This document shows positions 1 to 9,202 of a DNA stretch of 64,000 nt, piece by piece (position 1 is the stretch's first letter; each line of letters starts with the position of its first letter). The position numbers were made by a program, and so were the translations under genes. A model generated the notes under the pieces. The model did not search any database. It was not told the origin of the DNA and saw only the letters and a program-made list of their open reading frames with translations. The DNA comes from Antrihabitans stalactiti (GTDB taxonomy: Bacteria > Actinomycetota > Actinomycetes > Mycobacteriales > Mycobacteriaceae): the NCBI RefSeq assembly GCF_012932915.1, contig NZ_VCQU01000002.1:620001-684000 (forward strand). The letters run 5' to 3'.

Positions 1-181
1 CTGATGAGCGAATCCAAGCGTTGCCTTGGGTGAACGGGTCGCAGGCAACACTCAGAGCGACTGGTGGCGAGTCGCACGGCAGACGAGCGGCTATTCCGAT
101 TCTCCTTTAAGAGGCTTTTAATTTGCAATGCGTCGCGATGTCGGCTGTTCGGTCGACTGTCGAATTGCGGTTCGCTGCACG

Positions 182-187
182 TAGCGT
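182..187 (+). promoter_or_regulatory. -10 box TAGCGT of the first VWA lipoprotein gene
   Basis: TAGCGT fits the actinobacterial TANNNT -10 form and ends 8 bases before the ATG at 196, so the mRNA is probably leaderless or nearly so. The same hexamer at the same distance precedes the paralogous gene at 15796 (15782-15787). No -35 element is evident. Bases 1-181 show nothing else that I recognise. Confidence 0.45.
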
Positions 188-195
188 CGATATTT

Positions 196-1773
196 ATGCG
201 TCGTACGGGATCGTTCGTTATGACTCTCTCTGTCACGTGCGCCCTGTTGGCAGGCTGTGGTTCGGACGGTGCCGATTCAGCAGAGTCGTCCGGCTCAGCG
301 ACGGCATCCTCGGCGTCGGCGAAGCCGGCGACGGTACCGACGGTGTTGATTTTGGATGCGTCGGGGTCGATGACGGCCGACGATGCGCCCCGTCTGCGGA
401 TCGACGCAGCGAAGCAGGCCGCGTTGGGGTTGGTCGATTCGTTGCCGGACGAAGCGATGCTCGGGCTGGTGACCTATGGAACAAGGACAGGAAGTTCCGA
501 CGCAGAGATGGCGGCCGGATGTCAGGACGTGACAAAGTTGATTGAGTTTGGTCGTCTGGCTCGTGAACGAGTTCGCGGTGAGGTCCTTGCTCTGCGGCCG
601 TCTGGCTATACGCCGATCAGTTTGGCTCTGCAGCAGGCGGTTTCGATGTTGCCGACCGATGGTGGCAAGCAGGCTGTGGTGTTAGTGTCCGACGGCGAAG
701 ATACGTGTGGTTCTCCGCCGTGCGAGGTGGCGAAACAGTTGCGCGCACAGCATCCGGGTCTGTCGATTTCGACGGTGGGTTTCAAGACGGACGGCGCGGC
801 GAGAGAGCAATTGAATTGTGTCGCAACGGCAACTGACGGGTTGTTCGTTCAGGCCGCAAACAGCAAGCAGCTCGCCGCGCGCCTGATGGCGACCCAGGAC
901 ACCGAGACTGCGCGAGAGTCGTTGTCACCTAACGGAATAGCAGGAGTTGAGGTGCGATCTGCTGTCGGCGACATTAAACGCAGCCACTCCGAGTTCCCGG
1001 ATGTCGGGTCGTCGGGCCGGGTCGTAGTGGTGTGGCGTGAGTGCGAATTAACTTTCGTGGACGGAGTTCTCGACTCCATCGCACCACATGGGGGAGGACG
1101 AACGATCGATGGGATTGCACCAGGTACTCCCGTCGCCAAAGCGACTGAACTGTATGGTGATCCGCTGGAAACGGTCGACAATAGAAACGGTACGTACAGC
1201 CTTACCTACACCGCGGACGAAGCACGCGGCAACGCATACCGCATGGCCGTCACCGACTTCTCCGCAACAGCAGGCACTATTTCGGGTCTGATCAAGACGA
1301 TCGTGTTGTGCCACTGCCTCCCAAAGAAGCCGACCGCTTGGGTTGCCACGACCGATTCCTACGGGCCCTTCCGGCTTGGTATGTCGTTGCCGGACGCTGC
1401 CGGTGCCCTCGCACCGATTTCTGTGACGCGAAACCATTACTACAATTGCTCTGTGCTTGGGGAAAACCGGCAGTACGCATTGACCCTTTGGATTAAGGAC
1501 GATAAAGGTGTCGTCACCGGGATAAACACACCTGCAGGTACGGTCACTGACCGCGGAGTCGGTGACGGATCGACAGTGGATCAGATTCGCGCGGTCTATG
1601 CGCGTGACCACGACGTCGATGTCGGTAACAGTGCCGGTCAGGGCAGTCCCGGTGTTGTCGTCAAGCCAACGGGCAGCGCCAAGCCCGGGGATTATTTAGT
1701 GTTCCCAATCGAAAACAACGGGACCGTCGGACCGCCAAGTGTCGGTCGAGGTCCGGCAAACGAAGGTTGTTGA
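196..1773 (+). CDS. von Willebrand factor A domain lipoprotein (525 aa)
   Basis: The ATG at 196 was chosen because it gives an N-terminal signal peptide ending in the lipobox LLAGC (Cys about residue 21); upstream in-frame codons would bury it. A Ser/Ala-rich linker leads to a VWA domain (about 48-230) with an intact metal-ion-dependent adhesion site: DASGS near residue 54, Thr in GYTPIS near 139 and Asp in VSDGED near 166. The C-terminal half carries an ELYGDP-type module and a second module starting YGPFRLGM with paired cysteines. It should be an outer-leaflet lipoprotein binding a protein or ligand through Mg2+. Its first 390 or so residues closely match the protein at 15796, but the C-terminus differs. 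The partner is unknown and no operon partner is visible. Confidence 0.85.
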   Translation: MRRTGSFVMTLSVTCALLAGCGSDGADSAESSGSATASSASAKPATVPTVLILDASGSMTADDAPRLRIDAAKQAALGLVDSLPDEAMLGLVTYGTRTGSSDAEMAAGCQDVTKLIEFGRLARERVRGEVLALRPSGYTPISLALQQAVSMLPTDGGKQAVVLVSDGEDTCGSPPCEVAKQLRAQHPGLSISTVGFKTDGAAREQLNCVATATDGLFVQAANSKQLAARLMATQDTETARESLSPNGIAGVEVRSAVGDIKRSHSEFPDVGSSGRVVVVWRECELTFVDGVLDSIAPHGGGRTIDGIAPGTPVAKATELYGDPLETVDNRNGTYSLTYTADEARGNAYRMAVTDFSATAGTISGLIKTIVLCHCLPKKPTAWVATTDSYGPFRLGMSLPDAAGALAPISVTRNHYYNCSVLGENRQYALTLWIKDDKGVVTGINTPAGTVTDRGVGDGSTVDQIRAVYARDHDVDVGNSAGQGSPGVVVKPTGSAKPGDYLVFPIENNGTVGPPSVGRGPANEGC

Positions 1774-2309
1774 GAACAACGTCGTACTTGCGGATGTGTG
1801 TGCCGGGCACATTTCTGGGTCTCCCGTTTCGAGCAGAGCAAACGAGCGCTCAACGGAATCCGCCTACGGCGATTTGTTGCTCTTCGAGGCGTTGGCGTCG
1901 TCCGTCGTCCGTCACGATCCTCGTGCAGAGTCGGCCAGGGGAAGCAATGAGAGCGCGGCTCGCGAGAGCGTAGTTTGCCAGTGCCGACGGACAAACTTCC
2001 CGCGCGAATTGTTGTTCGGAAAAAGGGCGAGCCGTCGAGGCGGTTAGAACCGGCTAGCCGGTTCTAAGTTGGTGGAAGCGCCGGCGCGAGCAGTTTGCGC
2101 TGGAGCGACGGGCTGACCTGCTGCAGGGGGACTCGCAGCGCAATAGCCCCGGAAATCAGCTGACCTAAACGGTCTCCGTCCCCGGCGTTGCCCGACTGGT
2201 GTTCACTGGCACGTCGCATTGGCGCGCGGCGTCAATTGAGAACAGGATTCGTCTCTCGCTGGTCAGCGGAGGCGCGGGAGCATCGGATAGCCAAGTGGTG
2301 ATCGGCGGG
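1774..2309. other. Gene-poor interval with one perfect palindrome
   Basis: About 535 bases between the VWA gene and the LuxR-type gene. Reading frames here are short and unlike known proteins. The only clear structure is the palindrome at 2044-2067, listed separately. Confidence 0.5.
2044..2067. promoter_or_regulatory. Perfect 24-bp palindrome, possible operator
   Basis: The arms TTAGAACCGGCT and AGCCGGTTCTAA form an uninterrupted 24-base dyad with no loop. That favours a protein-binding site for a dimeric regulator over a terminator, and no T-tract follows. It lies 243 bases downstream of the convergent LuxR-type gene's stop, in otherwise empty sequence. A TetR-family operator is one possibility. 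Confidence 0.45.
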
Positions 2310-2681
2310 TCACCAGTCTTCGATGTCGGTGTAACCGTCTTGCAGGGCTCTCGCGAATAGCGCTGCTTTGGTCGTGGCGGGGCGTCCGACGGCCGCGTAT
2401 TTCGCCCGAATCCGGGTGAGGTGTGTGTTAAGCGTTCCCGGCGAGATGTAAAGACGCCGAGCCGCGTCCGGTTTGGTGTCTGCCCTTAGCCACGCAAGCA
2501 AAACCTCGCTTTCACGACTACTCAGCATTGGTCGTGACAGCGTTCTCTTATCGACGGTTCTGCTTCTCTCCGTAGACACCGCGGATGCGGAGGATTCGCC
2601 GATCTGAGTGAGATCTTCACCGGTATTGTGGCGTAGCCCAATGTTATTACTGACGAGTTGTCTCTGAAAGATTTGACTCAT
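2310..2681 (-). CDS. Receiver-less LuxR/NarL-type DNA-binding protein (123 aa)
   Basis: The C-terminal 70 residues form a LuxR-type helix-turn-helix (LSSRESEVLLAWL through the TLNTHLTRIRAKYAAVGR recognition region). They are strikingly similar to the C-terminus of the full response regulator at 63285-63947, which has TIDTHLARIRTKYAAVGR and the same PTTKAAL-type tail. The first 50 residues are not a receiver domain: they are short, polar and without a phosphorylatable Asp. It therefore looks like a detached output domain, either constitutive or a modulator of the full-length paralogue, or a remnant of a once longer regulator. Shine-Dalgarno-like AAAGGA lies a little far upstream. No sensor kinase is adjacent. 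Confidence 0.7.
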   Translation of the reverse strand: MSQIFQRQLVSNNIGLRHNTGEDLTQIGESSASAVSTERSRTVDKRTLSRPMLSSRESEVLLAWLRADTKPDAARRLYISPGTLNTHLTRIRAKYAAVGRPATTKAALFARALQDGYTDIEDW

Positions 2682-3011
2682 CGGTGCCGAATTCCTTTAC
2701 TCCCCGACCCAAGGTATCGCCTTCTGGAAAGTGGTGAGATTGCTCAGTGCATACCAATCGAGTTCCTGCGGGAGTGCGCCGTTTAGAACGACAGGTGTCG
2801 TGTGTGCCCTTTCCAGAATTCTCCCTACAGGCGCAGCCGAACAGGAAACCCCTCGCATGCCTGTTCATTCCTAACGTCAGCGACCAAGCGGAGGCGTTCC
2901 AACAGGTTTAGTGGTAGCGACTTGTGCCGTTATCTCAGCACGGGAACGCCCCTAATTGCCATATGGAGAGGCATTCCCGGCAGCACCATTCCCGTACCCG
3001 AGTCCGGGCTG

Positions 3012-3031
3012 GCTTGACTTCTGAGTCAAGC
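3012..3031. promoter_or_regulatory. Dyad upstream of the double TetR gene
   Basis: GCTTGACT-TCTG-AGTCAAGC is a perfect 8-bp inverted repeat with a 4-base spacer, ending 41 bases before the ATG at 3073. TTGACT inside it could also be the -35 element, so binding would block transcription. This is a typical place for a TetR autoregulatory operator. The rest of 2682-3072 shows no gene. Confidence 0.5.
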
Positions 3032-3072
3032 ACGGTCACTGTTGCCGAATCGAGAGTCGAGACGGAGGGGCG

Positions 3073-4431
3073 ATGGCTGTGCCAGAACAGTCCAAATCAG
3101 CGAGGCAGCGGTTTCTGATGGCGGGTCGAGACGCTCTCGCGAGCGCTGGACCGGATGTTCTCATCAACGGTTTGTTGGTTGAACGGGACGTTGCTCCGAG
3201 GGCGGGGTTGTCGAAGCAGACCTTTTCGACGACCTATCCGACGCGAACGCGAGGTGGTGGCGGTAAGGCGCAATTCATCGACGACCTACTCGCATCGATC
3301 ATGCATGACAGTGAGTGGCGCCGGCGGGCGGTGGTCGATGCAGAGATAGCGCGTCGTAATGTGACGGCGGATGGCGATCCGCGTCAGTCGATACGCGAGA
3401 TGTCGAGGTGGGATTTCGAGCAGGCCCAAACAGATCCTGGAACTCAACTACGTCTCGTCGTTGCCGCTCTGGGTAGCAACCATCCCGGTGCTGTGAACGC
3501 CGTTCGAGCAACATATAACGACATCACGACCTCGTCCGCGGATGCTCTAATCGGTGAGTTCGCACGATGGGGGGCGAATCTTCGCCAGCCGTTCACGTTT
3601 CAAAAGCTGGGTGTACTTGTGACGGCACTCGCCGAAGGATTACAGCTCAGGGCCAAGCTGGACCCTGATGCCGTGTCTGCAGAACTCTTCGGTGATGCAG
3701 TCGTTGCTCTTATCGGCGCGGTCGCCGACGTCGAGCAAACTCACTCGCATATCGACGATGTCATCGGGCCCTTGGTGGACAAGGCGATTGGCAGTTACAG
3801 ATTCGCGCAGGCAGATGATCTTCCTGACGATCCCGCCCAAGCGATCATCGATGCCGCCGCCGGCGAATTCTCCAAGCGGGGATACTTCAATACGACTCGT
3901 ACGCAGATTGCAATAGCATCGGGAGTTCCGCCGTCGATCTTGGATAAGCTGTTCCCGACATCAGTCGATATCGTTGCCGCAGCTCTCAGACCGCCGTTCG
4001 AACGTCTCAAGCAACGTACCAGTACCGATTCGATACTTCGAACCCCCGACGAGGCGTTGCGGCGGTATCTGGAGCAACTCGCAATCCTGTTGTGCGATAA
4101 CCGATCAATGGCCGTGGCGATGACGATGATCCTCAGCATGGAGCGATTTCAAACCCCTGTATCAGCGACCGAGCTGCTTAAGGATTTGCACTTTCCCAGC
4201 TTGATCATCGATCCGGTGGAGGCAGGCCAGCGCGACGGCATCATCGTCAACGATATTCCCGCAACCACAATCGCAGCGACGCTCGTCAACAACGTGTTGT
4301 TTCTGTCCTTGCGCGATCCGACCGCGTTGCCTGGATCGATTGCGGCGACGGTGGAAAGGCTCTGTTTGCGTGGGTTGATCTGCGCGCCTGGTGCCGGCAA
4401 CCAGGACACTGGTCCGACCGCAAGCAAGTGA
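3073..4431 (+). CDS. Tandem double TetR-family transcriptional regulator (452 aa)
   Basis: Two TetR-like units are joined in one chain, so it is about twice the usual 190-220 aa. Unit one has an N-terminal HTH (about 10-60, ending LSKQTFSTTYP). Unit two has a clear second HTH (about 255-300: IIDAAAGEFSKRGYFNTTRT then QIAIASGVPPSILDKLF). Each HTH is followed by a helical ligand/dimer region. The first HTH is degenerate where the canonical FYxxF turn should be, with a Gly-rich insertion. Start chosen at ATG 3073 behind GGAGGGG. The dyad at 3012-3031 suggests autoregulation. It is convergent with the adenylate-forming enzyme gene at 4519. A single chain could act as a pseudo-dimer. Confidence 0.85.
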   Translation: MAVPEQSKSARQRFLMAGRDALASAGPDVLINGLLVERDVAPRAGLSKQTFSTTYPTRTRGGGGKAQFIDDLLASIMHDSEWRRRAVVDAEIARRNVTADGDPRQSIREMSRWDFEQAQTDPGTQLRLVVAALGSNHPGAVNAVRATYNDITTSSADALIGEFARWGANLRQPFTFQKLGVLVTALAEGLQLRAKLDPDAVSAELFGDAVVALIGAVADVEQTHSHIDDVIGPLVDKAIGSYRFAQADDLPDDPAQAIIDAAAGEFSKRGYFNTTRTQIAIASGVPPSILDKLFPTSVDIVAAALRPPFERLKQRTSTDSILRTPDEALRRYLEQLAILLCDNRSMAVAMTMILSMERFQTPVSATELLKDLHFPSLIIDPVEAGQRDGIIVNDIPATTIAATLVNNVLFLSLRDPTALPGSIAATVERLCLRGLICAPGAGNQDTGPTASK

Positions 4432-4518
4432 TTAGGTGACGGCTGGGTCTCTATTGGACAGTTGCACACAACTTCCGCTGTCGAATGCTGGGTAGCCGTG
4501 GGGGCGTCGAATTGCTCG

Positions 4519-5994
4519 TTATGTCGACGCAACACTCGGCGTTGGATCAGCCGGGGCTACTCGTCGTTGCTTGGCGCCCGGGATGAATGCTTCCGATCCG
4601 TACTGTTCGAAGACGACGATCGGATCAGTGAAGGAACCGAGCTTTTCACGCAGTACTCGGTACTCGCTGTTGGTTCGGACGAGGCGATCGACGACCGACT
4701 TGGCGAGGTGGTCTGCCAACTGTTCGTCGTAGACCGCGTCGCGACGCAATTCGACGCGGAGATGCAATTGCTCTCGCTGATTCGCGTCGTGAGTTACTGT
4801 GACGAGAAATTTGCCGGTCACAGTCTCGGAAAACGTCGGGTCGTCGACGACGGTGCGAATAGGGTCAGGATAAATGTTGGCCGAACAGAAGATCGCTGCA
4901 ACATCGGTGCGCCCGTACATGACCAAGTACCACGCGGATGTGTCAACCATGTCGGCCAACCTGGTGTTGCCCGTCGCGCGCAGCAACGTGAAAAGCTCCT
5001 GACCGCAAATCAACCTGCCTTGATCGTTCACTCGGTACCGGACCATCGGAATCGTGCCATCGACGGTGAACAAAAGGTATCCGTTCTCGTCGGTCTCGAC
5101 GTAGCACAGGTGTGGGTCGTATTCGATCAGAGTCGGCTGAATTGCTTCGGTGTCGGTGACGATGAAGCTGGCTGGGTGCTGTCCTCCGAAGAGCGCAGTT
5201 GAGAGGGCGCTGTCCTTCTGTGCCGCCCGCCGCGCCGCGATCGTTAGTGCCGTCTCGTTACCGACGAAGCCAATCTCCGACGAACCGTATACCGACACGA
5301 CACGCGCGGGCTCATGAACTCGCTTCAGTCGGTTCAACACGTAGTCACGCCAATCCTCGCTCATCGGCTCGCCGCCGACGAGTAGCCAAATATCCTGGGC
5401 AAGTGCGGCTTCCGGTGCTTGATCGAGCACGTCCCGAACATATGGCGGGTACCCAGCAAGTACGATTCGATCGAACATGGGCCCCAAATCAGCCAGCACG
5501 TCTTGGACTGCCCGCAGGTCGACCCCCGGTGTGATCACGGTGATCAGGTGACCGCGGGAGCGTAAGCCGAGCATCGCAAGCAATGTGTAGGTGCCACCGG
5601 TCCACGTGCCCATCGCGAAGCAGACGACGACGAGTGTCCTGCGTTGTTGAGTCTGGAACTGTGTGCGAAAGAGCCGATCGAAGTGGTCTTCGGCCTTGGC
5701 GAAGGACGTTGTCCCGCGAGCCCAGAAGGTGGGTTGGCCCGACGACCCCGAACTGGCAACCAGCATCGCTGCAGGGTCATGGCCTTGATCGCTGACGACT
5801 TCATGCAACGGCCAATTCGCCATCACGTCTGGCTTGGTCATCGCCGGCACCAAATCGAAGTCGTCGTGCGTGGTGACCATTTCCGGACGCATCCCGTGGC
5901 GAACCAGAAATGCGCAATAGCCAGGAAATTGACTGGCTCTGCGAAAGATCTCAAGTGGCGAAGCCGGACCACGTGTATCGACTATCTCGTTCAT
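4519..5994 (-). CDS. Phenylacetate-CoA ligase (PaaK)-like adenylate-forming enzyme (491 aa)
   Basis: Acyl-adenylate/CoA ligase superfamily, PaaK-like branch. The Ser/Gly-rich phosphate loop SSGSSGQPTFW is at about 81-91, the adenine-binding VYGSSEIG in mid-protein, and a C-terminal hinge YGRTDVAAIF is followed by a small mobile domain. It would activate a carboxylic acid with ATP to the acyl-adenylate and pass it to CoA or another thiol. The substrate cannot be read from sequence. Length is slightly above PaaK (about 430-440). It stands alone, convergent with the double TetR gene, and no phenylacetate-degradation genes are nearby, so a role in lipid or secondary metabolism is equally possible. 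Confidence 0.8.
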   Translation of the reverse strand: MNEIVDTRGPASPLEIFRRASQFPGYCAFLVRHGMRPEMVTTHDDFDLVPAMTKPDVMANWPLHEVVSDQGHDPAAMLVASSGSSGQPTFWARGTTSFAKAEDHFDRLFRTQFQTQQRRTLVVVCFAMGTWTGGTYTLLAMLGLRSRGHLITVITPGVDLRAVQDVLADLGPMFDRIVLAGYPPYVRDVLDQAPEAALAQDIWLLVGGEPMSEDWRDYVLNRLKRVHEPARVVSVYGSSEIGFVGNETALTIAARRAAQKDSALSTALFGGQHPASFIVTDTEAIQPTLIEYDPHLCYVETDENGYLLFTVDGTIPMVRYRVNDQGRLICGQELFTLLRATGNTRLADMVDTSAWYLVMYGRTDVAAIFCSANIYPDPIRTVVDDPTFSETVTGKFLVTVTHDANQREQLHLRVELRRDAVYDEQLADHLAKSVVDRLVRTNSEYRVLREKLGSFTDPIVVFEQYGSEAFIPGAKQRRVAPADPTPSVAST

Positions 5995-7079
5995 TGCAAC
6001 GCCTCACGTTTCTTACGGCTCGAGCGATATCGAATTGACAGTCCAAAATGGATCTGCGCGCCGGTTTGGAGACAGCATCGAACCTCGTGCGCATCGGTAT
6101 TGACGGCAACGAACTGAAGTCCAATTGTGAGAGAAGCAGTTCCTTTCAATAAACGCTTCGGAATACCCTCCGGCCCTCACCGTGAGTCCAAACTCGATAG
6201 GCACAACGCTATTTGGCATGGGGCGCTTTGGCGAGGTTCGACTTTGTTGACCCAGGAAATAGGGTCACCGTTAGCAAAGGAAATTCTCCTCGGCGTTTTC
6301 TAAAGAAAATTCATGCGGCAAGGTTCTGTTGGCCGAGCATATCGTCGAAGCCGAAGTCTAGTTTCGCCGTCGGTGTGGCAATCGCTGCTTTAGCAGGTGT
6401 GGTGATTGGAGGCCGAGCGCAAATCTGTTTACGCAGGATCCGCGCGATTGTCGAATTTGTCGATGGAGTCCGATGAAGCCGGCGATTCGACATTGAATGC
6501 CGAGCGCGTCCGCTAGTTTGGTCGGTGACCCTTTCCCGAATTGTCCGGGTTCCTTTCGAGGCATCAAACAGCAACATCTCAGCACGGAAATATTAATCGG
6601 GGCCAGTCGAAAGACCAAGCCGTCAAGCCCCCTTCGTTCGTTGCCAACGCTAAATGCGAGGCTTGAAATGAATCGGGTGCCCGCAATGATCGCGGGATAA
6701 TGTTGCTGGCAACATCTTTGGCGGGACTCCTGCCCTACGACGCCTATGGCGAATGAATGGTGACGCGAGACCCGTGTGATCTGAGCGGATTTCAAGTCCT
6801 GAACCGCGCGAGTCCTACTTTGTTGCTTGACCCGGAATCCCCTGACAGACGGCTAGGTTCGTGTGGCCTGCGCCACGGTTACTCAGCACTGGAGCCTGCC
6901 AGCGAGCAAGGTGTCGTCTATCCCACATTCGAAGGACAAAAGCATCGGCCGAGCACGGATAGGCGGTCCAGGTCGACCCGGTCAGGGGCCGGGACCTGTT
7001 GGGTCTCTGAGTCGAGGAGGGGACTCAGAGACCTGCGCGGTGGTGGAATGCTCATTTCGCGCCGAGAGACAGGTCAATT
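5995..7079. other. 1.1-kb interval without a recognisable gene
   Basis: Reading frames are short, overlapping and not protein-like, and the DNA looks less GC-rich than the flanks. I recognised no transposase, integrase or RNA. The one clear structure is the hairpin at 7002-7033, listed separately. Confidence 0.5.
7002..7033 (-). terminator. Strong hairpin downstream of the 7080-7514 gene
   Basis: GGTCTCTGAGTC and GACTCAGAGACC form a perfect 12-bp stem with an 8-base loop, 47 bases beyond the stop codon of the minus-strand gene. It lacks a T-tract, so it may be a 3' stabilising structure or factor-assisted terminator. Confidence 0.5.
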
Positions 7080-7514
7080 TCAGAGATGAATCGTGTGGTT
7101 GATCTCGTCTGCAGCGAGCACTGCCGCGGTCTGAGTCGCCAGAAATCGCGCCAACTGCGTCGAACGCCCAGTCGTATCGCTCTCTCCGCCGCGTGCCCCA
7201 CCGAACCGAGCGGTCGCGGTCGTTGCGTCCAACCAGAACAGCACGTCGACTGACGCGGCTGTCTTTATGATGACGACTCCGGCGACGACGCGTGGCTCGA
7301 CAACGTCAACTTTTGATGGACGAAACCCGGACAGATCTAGGTCAGCGACTCGCGCTCGCGCTATGTCGATGACGTTGTCATATTTCCAGGGATGCGGTCG
7401 GGGTGCCTCCGCTCCCTCGGAACCTTCGTGTACCGCAAGCAACAGCGCAGCAAGATGCTCAGCCGCCACCTGGACTTCGGTGACGACCCCGTCGTTCTCG
7501 GCATCGCTCAACAC
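7080..7514 (-). CDS. Hypothetical protein, unrecognised (144 aa)
   Basis: I recognise no family. The sequence is protein-like: acidic, with alternating hydrophobic strands (KVDVVEPRVVAGVVIIK, SVDVLFWLDA) and no signal peptide or membrane segment, so it is probably cytoplasmic. The GTG start at 7514 lies one base after the stop of the 49-aa gene at 7516, which indicates translational coupling. A strong hairpin follows the stop. The two genes probably form a small operon. Confidence 0.5.
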   Translation of the reverse strand: MLSDAENDGVVTEVQVAAEHLAALLLAVHEGSEGAEAPRPHPWKYDNVIDIARARVADLDLSGFRPSKVDVVEPRVVAGVVIIKTAASVDVLFWLDATTATARFGGARGGESDTTGRSTQLARFLATQTAAVLAADEINHTIHL

Positions 7515-7515
7515 C

Positions 7516-7665
7516 TCATTGGTGTCGATTCGGCGAGGCTTCAGGTCGCCCGTTTCTTGTGCCGCGGGACTTCGGCGTGCTGTCGTCCTCAGGCGTGGCG
7601 TCGTCGTTGTTATCGTCGCGTTTCAGGCGGTAGCGTGCTGGGTCGGAACCGGTAAATACTGACAT
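7516..7665 (-). CDS. Small hydrophilic protein (49 aa), first gene of a two-gene unit
   Basis: The ORF begins ATG at 7665 (MSVFTGSDPARYRLKRDDN) and continues as a highly charged, Asp/Arg/Pro-rich, probably disordered tail ending PEASPNRHQ. Its stop is one base from the GTG of the following 144-aa gene. Support comes from codon choice and the tight junction rather than homology. It could be a regulatory or chaperone-like partner of its neighbour. Confidence 0.45.
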   Translation of the reverse strand: MSVFTGSDPARYRLKRDDNNDDATPEDDSTPKSRGTRNGRPEASPNRHQ

Positions 7666-8240
7666 TTGTTTTTGGTTGTCGCACGTTCGGATAATGCTCG
7701 CGCCTCCCTCCGATGGCCGCTTTCAATTATCGGCACAATCCAACGAGCCCGACAATCGATTATTCGGCGTACACCTGGGAATTGCCCAAGATGGTTTCGA
7801 CACTTCTGCGTGATCAGCGAGGAATCAATCACCGCACTTCATAGATTTACCCACCAAAGTAAATGAGGTCGCGGCTTACCTGGATCCGGCTCTGGTTGGG
7901 ATGGACTAATAGCGCGAAGTGCTCGCATGTTCGAAGACACGTTCGTCCCTGTTGGACTCGAATCTCCGGAATGAAAACGGTCGGGTACGTAGTCGGACGC
8001 ACAGATTTCCATTCGCGTCGGAGGATGTATAGGAGCCAAATCCACGATCCCGCCAGAATCTGGGCTCGACAAGGGACCGCGACGTCTCCTTCATGTCCGG
8101 GTGCAGTATCCGGCGCCGGAGCCGTGGCGCGGCGAGGCGCCTCTTCCGAGCACTGCCGGTCGTGGGGGCCGATGTCACGCCCGTTCGACTTAGGGCCTGC
8201 ACGGATAGTTTCGTAACGACCCGAGCAGTCTGGCCAAGCG
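7666..8240. other. 575-base interval, no gene seen
   Basis: It separates the ends of the secreted-protein gene (8241) from the start region of the small two-gene unit. No frame on either strand resembles a known protein. The promoter of the 49-aa gene should lie at its left end. Confidence 0.45.
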
Positions 8241-8867
8241 CTACCTGGGGCAATGGACGGTGTACGCCCATAAAGTGCCACTCGGCCCGGTGACTCGGAC
8301 GGTGACAGTGGACGCGCCACCAGGCGGGACGTTGACACTGATCACGCCGGTTTCTGTGCCCTTTTGACCACCGACATAGCCGGTGTCGGCAATCGGAACG
8401 CCCTCATAAATGACTACGATATCGTCCGGCACGTCCTCGGTGTCCCACGACAAGTCGAACGATGTCGGTCCACTTCTGCCGATCGAATGCGTTGTGGTGG
8501 TGACCCCGGGGCCGCCCGACTTGGTCGACTGATTGCACGGCTGCGAGTTCTGAAGCCCGCCGTTGCTGCTGCCACCAAAAAGGACGCCGACGCCGGCGCC
8601 GAGGGCGCTGCTGCCACCGTCGATGATCCTGCCGACGCAGCTCCCGGGATCCTGTACACAGGCATTCATGATGCCGCTACCGCCATCGATGACGCTGCTG
8701 CCGAAGTCGACGGCACTGCTTCCGCTGTTGCCGATCGGCTTCGGATCCGGAGCGGATTCCGGATCTGCAGACGCAGCGTAGGGAAAGGCGACGGCTGCGG
8801 CTGTAAGCATTACGCCAACCGCTGCGAATTTACGGCTGCCGCTGTTACGAGCTCCTGATTTGCTCAT
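8241..8867 (-). CDS. Secreted Gly/Ser-rich protein (208 aa)
   Basis: The ATG at 8867 follows a good ribosome site (GAGGG) and gives a Sec signal peptide: basic MSKSGARNSGSRKF, hydrophobic core, cleavage near AASADP. The mature protein has a Gly/Ser-rich segment (SSAVDFGSSVIDGGSG and related) with several cysteines, then a beta-rich C-terminal domain (about 125-208) starting SGPTSFDLSWDTEDVPDDI and containing VTVRVTGPSG. That domain resembles fibronectin-like extracellular modules only in general character. Function is unknown; it is likely released or cell-wall associated. Confidence 0.65.
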   Translation of the reverse strand: MSKSGARNSGSRKFAAVGVMLTAAAVAFPYAASADPESAPDPKPIGNSGSSAVDFGSSVIDGGSGIMNACVQDPGSCVGRIIDGGSSALGAGVGVLFGGSSNGGLQNSQPCNQSTKSGGPGVTTTTHSIGRSGPTSFDLSWDTEDVPDDIVVIYEGVPIADTGYVGGQKGTETGVISVNVPPGGASTVTVRVTGPSGTLWAYTVHCPR

Positions 8868-9202
8868 CAATTTTACCCTCGTCGCTTCACTGGCGGGAAT
8901 ACTCTCAATCGTGATCTTCCGCCCGGCCGGGTTGCCCAGGTATCCGCCGATCGCATGACACGGGCATGAAGGAATGTCGCAGCATTCTCGTGTCTCAAAT
9001 GGGGCGAGACGATGCATTACTTCGACTCCCGACTCGCCCGGGTCTATCGCGATGATTCCGCTCTGCACGAAACGCGCAAGCCATAGAAATCGGTTCCGAC
9101 CGACACGCGATCCGTCGGCTGAACGTCGGACAGACAGCTCAGGCATCCGAGTGGGATGTTCTTTGCTATCGCTAGTTTCGCCGACGAGCAGAGGTCCGTT
9201 CG
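8868..9202. other. Divergent intergenic region
   Basis: About 335 bases between the secreted-protein gene (leftward) and the membrane-protein gene (rightward). It should hold both promoters. No gene or strong dyad is evident. Confidence 0.4.
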
